Position numbers and translations under genes: made by a program
NCBI GenBank assembly: GCA_002404095.1
Contig: DHJA01000085.1
Span: 100,768 to 108,849, forward strand
Source: Planctomycetaceae bacterium UBA4732
GTDB taxonomy: Bacteria > Planctomycetota > Planctomycetia > Gemmatales > Gemmataceae
Length of the DNA: 8,082 bases
Reading direction: 5' to 3'
Shown here: positions 5,609-8,082 of the stretch, piece by piece
How the letters are laid out: every line of letters begins with the position of its first letter
Position numbering within the stretch: the first letter of the stretch is position 1
Notes under the pieces: model-generated
Told to the model about the DNA's origin: nothing
Seen by the model: the letters and a program-made list of their open reading frames with translations, nothing else
Database searches by the model: none

Positions 5609-6940
5609 TTAGAGCCTGCCGGAAGGCGAGCGGCGGCCTTTGCGGCGCTTCTCATTGCCCGAAACGTACAGCCCCAAACCGACGGCCGCCGACGCCGCGA
5701 ACGCAGCCGGGTTCCGATGTTCGATCCGAGGGCGCCGGCCAACCTCTGGGGCGTCGCTCACGGGAGCCGTCGGCGTGAACCAATCGAAGGAGGACGCCGG
5801 ATCGCGGAAGAATAAATCGAATGCCGATATGCTTTCCTGTGGTCCAATCGGAACCGGCCTTGCTTCGGGCGCGGCTGGAGCTTCGGTCGGCGCCGGCACC
5901 ATCGGGTTGTCCGTGTTCCGTCCCGCGTCGGCCGAGTCGTGCGGGAACAAGAATTTTGGCAGGTGTTCCCACTTATCCAACAGGAACTGAACCAAAGCCT
6001 CGGCGGCGCTCAACAAGTCGTCGCCGCCGCCGCCGTCCACGACGTTGGTAGTCAACGCCGATCGCGTCGAGCTGACTTGGCTGGCCTGCGTGGCCGCAAG
6101 GGTCAGCGTCAATTGGCTGGTGCTTTGGAAGGAAGCCGTCTGGATCGGGACGCCGGGGTCAAAAATGGCCGAGGCCAAGGACGGGCTGATCCCCGTCGTG
6201 GACGTGGCGGTGGTGCTGGCCGCGACGGTGAACACCGTGCCCGTAAGGTTGTGCTGCGTCGGTGTGCTGGCGGGGCTTACCACGAAGGTCACGTTCAAAC
6301 CGTTGAACTGGATCGAACCTCGGAACGGATTTTCCGTCAGGACGTTGACGTTACTGGCCGAGTCGAGAGCGCCGGCCGATCCAGCGGCGACGGCGATGGT
6401 CACCACGCCCGAGGTTACCGGATTGCCGAACTGATCCCGGACTCGCACCACTACTTGCGGAATGGGCCGAAGTACCGGCCCACCGATCGGCTGCTGACGG
6501 AATACGATCGTGGCAGCGACCGGCGGCATAGTCGTTTCGCTTATGGTCAGCGTATTGGTGGTCATGCCGCCGAGGGTGGCGTTCGTCGGCGTCCCCAGCG
6601 TGAACGTGAGCATCTTGGCGGCGTCGGGGGCGCCGTCGTTGATCAGCGTCCCAGTGATTGAGCCGCTAGTCTGACCCGCCTTGATGACCAGCGGACTCGC
6701 CGCGACACTGCTGTAGTCCGTGCCTGTCAGCGTGAAGGGGACCATCGTATCCGCGTTCGAGGCGGCCGACAGCGTGACCATGATGCTGAACGCGTTGACG
6801 GATTCGCTGCCGGTGCTGAACTGCACTGTCGGGGCGGCCAAAGACCCATTGTTGGTCAGCACGAACTTCGCCGTGTCGGTCCCGGCGTCCGAGGCCGTCA
6901 CGTTATACGGACCGCCGGCCGTGCCGTTGGCGGTAGCCAT
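5609..6940 (-). CDS. C-terminal part of a large extracellular repeat protein (Calx-beta-like and Ig-like domains, membrane/sorting tail)
   Basis: The 443-aa piece begins at an internal ATG, but the same frame is coding back to about 7012 (PPGSGPSAALNSFAVTNASG), so this is the rear of a longer protein cut by a frame break. Residues 1-30 finish an Ig-like repeat (GTAGGPYNVTASD). A Calx-beta-like segment spans about 38-135 (YSSVAASPLVIKAGQTSGSI, LTFTLGTPTNATLG, TLTISE). A Big/Ig-like domain spans about 143-240 (VVRVRDQFGNPVTSGVVTI), followed by a Ser/Thr-rich linker, an acidic amphipathic part (300-335) and a Pro/Ala-rich linker (347-367). The end has an alanine-rich hydrophobic segment, PAAFAASAAVGLGLYV (411-426), then SGNEKRRKGRR, which looks like a C-terminal membrane anchor or sorting tail. 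The protein should be exported and attached to the cell surface. The stop is TAA at 5611-5609. The domain calls rest on motif reading only. Confidence 0.75.
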   Translation of the reverse strand: MATANGTAGGPYNVTASDAGTDTAKFVLTNNGSLAAPTVQFSTGSESVNAFSIMVTLSAASNADTMVPFTLTGTDYSSVAASPLVIKAGQTSGSITGTLINDGAPDAAKMLTFTLGTPTNATLGGMTTNTLTISETTMPPVAATIVFRQQPIGGPVLRPIPQVVVRVRDQFGNPVTSGVVTIAVAAGSAGALDSASNVNVLTENPFRGSIQFNGLNVTFVVSPASTPTQHNLTGTVFTVAASTTATSTTGISPSLASAIFDPGVPIQTASFQSTSQLTLTLAATQASQVSSTRSALTTNVVDGGGGDDLLSAAEALVQFLLDKWEHLPKFLFPHDSADAGRNTDNPMVPAPTEAPAAPEARPVPIGPQESISAFDLFFRDPASSFDWFTPTAPVSDAPEVGRRPRIEHRNPAAFAASAAVGLGLYVSGNEKRRKGRRSPSGRL

Positions 6941-7814
6941 TACGTTCGTTTGGCCGCTGGCGTTGGTGACGGCGAAGCTGTTGAGCGCGGCGGAGGGGCC
7001 GCTGCCAGGCGGCGCTGTAGACGATGGTCGTGCCGGGCAAGGGGTCGTTGGCGAAGTTCTCGGTCAGCGTGACTATCAGCGGATCCGCGAAAGCGGCGTT
7101 GGGATTCGCGCTCTGCGGCGTGTTGGTAGGAACCAGCTTGTAGCCCTGGCTCTCGAAGGCACCCAGATCGACCGTAACGTTGAAGATACGCGGGGCGCCG
7201 CGCTGATCGCTGGCGACGCCGTTGGGTACGGCGGCGTTGCTGCCGGCGTTGATGGCGGGGCTACCGGGGAGCAGGGCCAGCGTTTGCGTGGGGCCGCCAT
7301 AGTTGCCGAGGACGGCCAGCATCGGATCGGACGTGAGAGGCGCCGTGCCGCTGAAGCCGGCGCCACTGGAGGTGCGGATGATATTTGGTCCCGCCTCGTT
7401 GACCGTGGCCGTACCGGCGCCGGTGTTGTTGACGAGGTCGCTGGTCCCGCCAGTGGCATTGGCCAGGATGCTGTTGGCGATCGTGACCGTGGCGTTTACG
7501 GAGGTCCCGTCCGGGTTCTTGCCGTAGGCAATGTTGTACAGTTCGCGGCCGTCTGTGGAGGCGCTGTCGGCAGCGAGCGTGTCATTGGTCAGGCTGACGT
7601 CACCGTTGAGGTTGAAGACGGCCCCGCCGAGGCCAGCGCCGCCGTAGCCGCTGATTCCTACGCTTCCGCCGACGGCCGTGTTGAGGGTAAAGGTGGAATT
7701 GACGACCGTCACCGAGTCGTACATCGAGAAGACGGCCTCGCCAAAGCCGGCCCCGCCGCCGCCGAAGCCGCCGTTGGTGATATAGCCGCTGCTGCCGCCG
7801 CCGAAACCGCCCAA
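6903..7814 (-). CDS. Middle part of the same surface protein: Gly-rich beta-helix and choice-of-anchor-Q-like region
   Basis: This frame is open for 303 codons from a TTG at 7814, which is only the first possible start after a break and not a believable natural start. Residues 1-70 are Gly-rich (GGFGGGSSGYITNGGFGGG) with 'VTVVNSTFTLNTAVGG' beta-helix-type rungs. Residues 70-130 continue the rungs (DVSLTNDTL, VTIANSILANATGG). Residues 160-222 hold the choice-of-anchor-Q pattern: DPMLAVLGNYGGPTQTLALL, PGSPAINAGS (183-192), DQRGAPR (203-209) and VDLGAFES (215-222). An Ig-like repeat starts at about 230 (ADPLIVTLTENFANDPLPGT). After YSA (residue 267, near 7012) this frame turns into arginine- and glutamine-rich nonsense to its stop at 6903. 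The true continuation is in the frame of the 5609-6940 piece. Only the part at about 7012-7814 should therefore be read as protein. Confidence 0.7.
   Translation of the reverse strand: MGGFGGGSSGYITNGGFGGGGAGFGEAVFSMYDSVTVVNSTFTLNTAVGGSVGISGYGGAGLGGAVFNLNGDVSLTNDTLAADSASTDGRELYNIAYGKNPDGTSVNATVTIANSILANATGGTSDLVNNTGAGTATVNEAGPNIIRTSSGAGFSGTAPLTSDPMLAVLGNYGGPTQTLALLPGSPAINAGSNAAVPNGVASDQRGAPRIFNVTVDLGAFESQGYKLVPTNTPQSANPNAAFADPLIVTLTENFANDPLPGTTIVYSAAWQRPLRRAQQLRRHQRQRPNERNGYRQRHGRRSV
7004..7020 (-). other. Frame break inside the surface-protein gene
   Basis: On the minus strand the upstream frame gives GTTIVYSA and the next frame gives PPGSGPSAALNSF. Joined, they make a continuous Ig-like repeat. 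The change falls in the run CAGCGCCGCCTGGC, where loss of two bases (GC) or gain of one would explain it. It could be a real mutation or a sequencing or assembly error in a GC-rich run. Confidence 0.75.
7756..7812 (-). repeat. Short coding repeat for GGFGGG units
   Basis: Two 18-nt copies, 7756-7773 and 7795-7812, differ at 2 positions and start 39 nt apart, so they stay in frame. They encode the repeated GGFGGG stretches of the surface protein. Such GCC/CCG runs are prone to slippage and lie directly beside the suspected frame break at 7815-7865. Confidence 0.6.
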
Positions 7815-7929
7815 GGCGGCGTTGCCGCCGCCGCCGTCTGCGGCCGGTCGGCCGGCGCCTTGATACGCAGGTCTTTGTTAATGAGCAGTTCGCCCAGGCT
7901 CAGATTGATGGTTGAGCCGCTGAGGTTAT
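7815..7929 (-). pseudogene. N-terminal-side fragment of the surface protein, out of frame with the rest
   Basis: A third minus-strand frame reads HNLSGSTINLSLGELLINKDLRI from about 7929 to 7861, which is the usual opening rung of planctomycete beta-helix proteins ('TITLTxGELxINKDLTI'). The next frame then gives AADGGGGNAALGGFGGG. The switch falls between about 7815 and 7862; one added G after 'ATCAAG' would restore a single frame (IKGAGRPAADGG). The stretch normally found after 'KDLTI' (the first SRVF-type beta-helix rungs) is missing, so an internal deletion is also possible. The upstream signal peptide and start are not identifiable in the window. Confidence 0.5.
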
Positions 7930-8082
7930 GGTCGAATTGGTCGCGGTGGCCGTGTGGAAATATGGTCTCCGTCGTGGTGTCGCCGAGGTGGCGGCGATAC
8001 GAGATCCCTCTTCGCTGGTAAGGCCCCGGTGACCTAGTGCTTTGTCACGCATGGATTGATGGGTGGGACGGGCTTCTAGCCC
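7930..8082. other. Right-edge region with ambiguous coding and hairpin repeats
   Basis: The minus strand gives protein-like words in two different frames (LTSEEGSRIAAT and GDTTTETIF), as if the surface-protein N-terminus continued with another frame break. The plus strand holds a 34-codon frame (ATG 7928, stop 8030-8032). GTGAC (8029-8033) and GTCAC (8044-8048) are an inverted pair. GGGCT (8070-8074) and AGCCC (8078-8082) form a tight hairpin whose outer part is cut by the window end. The last 60 bases look like intergenic repeat rather than gene. Confidence 0.35.

Noticed and set aside
6720..8021. Long plus-strand open frame of 433 codons
   Set aside because: It is antisense to the surface protein. 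Its Gly/Ala/Val-rich text is the mirror of GC-rich Thr/Ala/Gly codons, and the minus strand carries clear domain motifs.

Overview
The window is GC-rich bacterial DNA with the look of a planctomycete, perhaps Gemmataceae or Pirellulales. This is an inference from three things: a large repeat-type surface protein (glycine-rich beta-helix, choice-of-anchor-Q-like, Ig-like and Calx-beta-like segments), small gene families familiar from that phylum, and palindromic intergenic repeats. No rRNA, tRNA, CRISPR array or transposase was seen.

Left part (1-1346, minus strand): a compact three-gene operon reading right to left: a DUF1805 (YunC-like) protein, a stand-alone FtsH-type (M41-like) zinc peptidase domain, and a UPF0178/YaiI-YqxD protein. 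The genes are 9 nt apart or overlap by 7 nt. The last one ends inside a hairpin repeat at the window edge. A perfect 15-bp-arm palindrome (1378-1412) separates this operon from a divergent gene for a secreted alpha/beta-hydrolase (1485-2396, plus strand), which is followed by a strong stem-loop.

Middle part (about 2450-4500, minus strand): a 74-aa conserved-type small protein, a short membrane-anchored RmuC-domain protein, and a small protein of unknown function with a loose resemblance to Imm1-type immunity proteins. Base composition here is clearly lower in GC than on either side, which suggests a separate origin. A sigma70-like promoter can be seen upstream of the third gene.

Right part: a plus-strand gene for an unrecognised 180-aa protein (4734-5276) is followed by a protein-like reading frame with no convincing start (about 5277-5608). 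From 5609 to the right edge the minus strand holds the C-terminal part of a large extracellular repeat protein. It is interrupted by at least two, probably more, frame breaks and ends in a hydrophobic segment plus a basic tail. The breaks mean either a decaying gene or indel errors in the sequence; the window alone cannot tell which. The right edge carries another hairpin-type repeat.

I found no convincing new multi-gene system. The best leads are the DUF1805/M41-like/UPF0178 operon, the palindrome between the divergent genes, and the low-GC accessory stretch with its small unknown genes.
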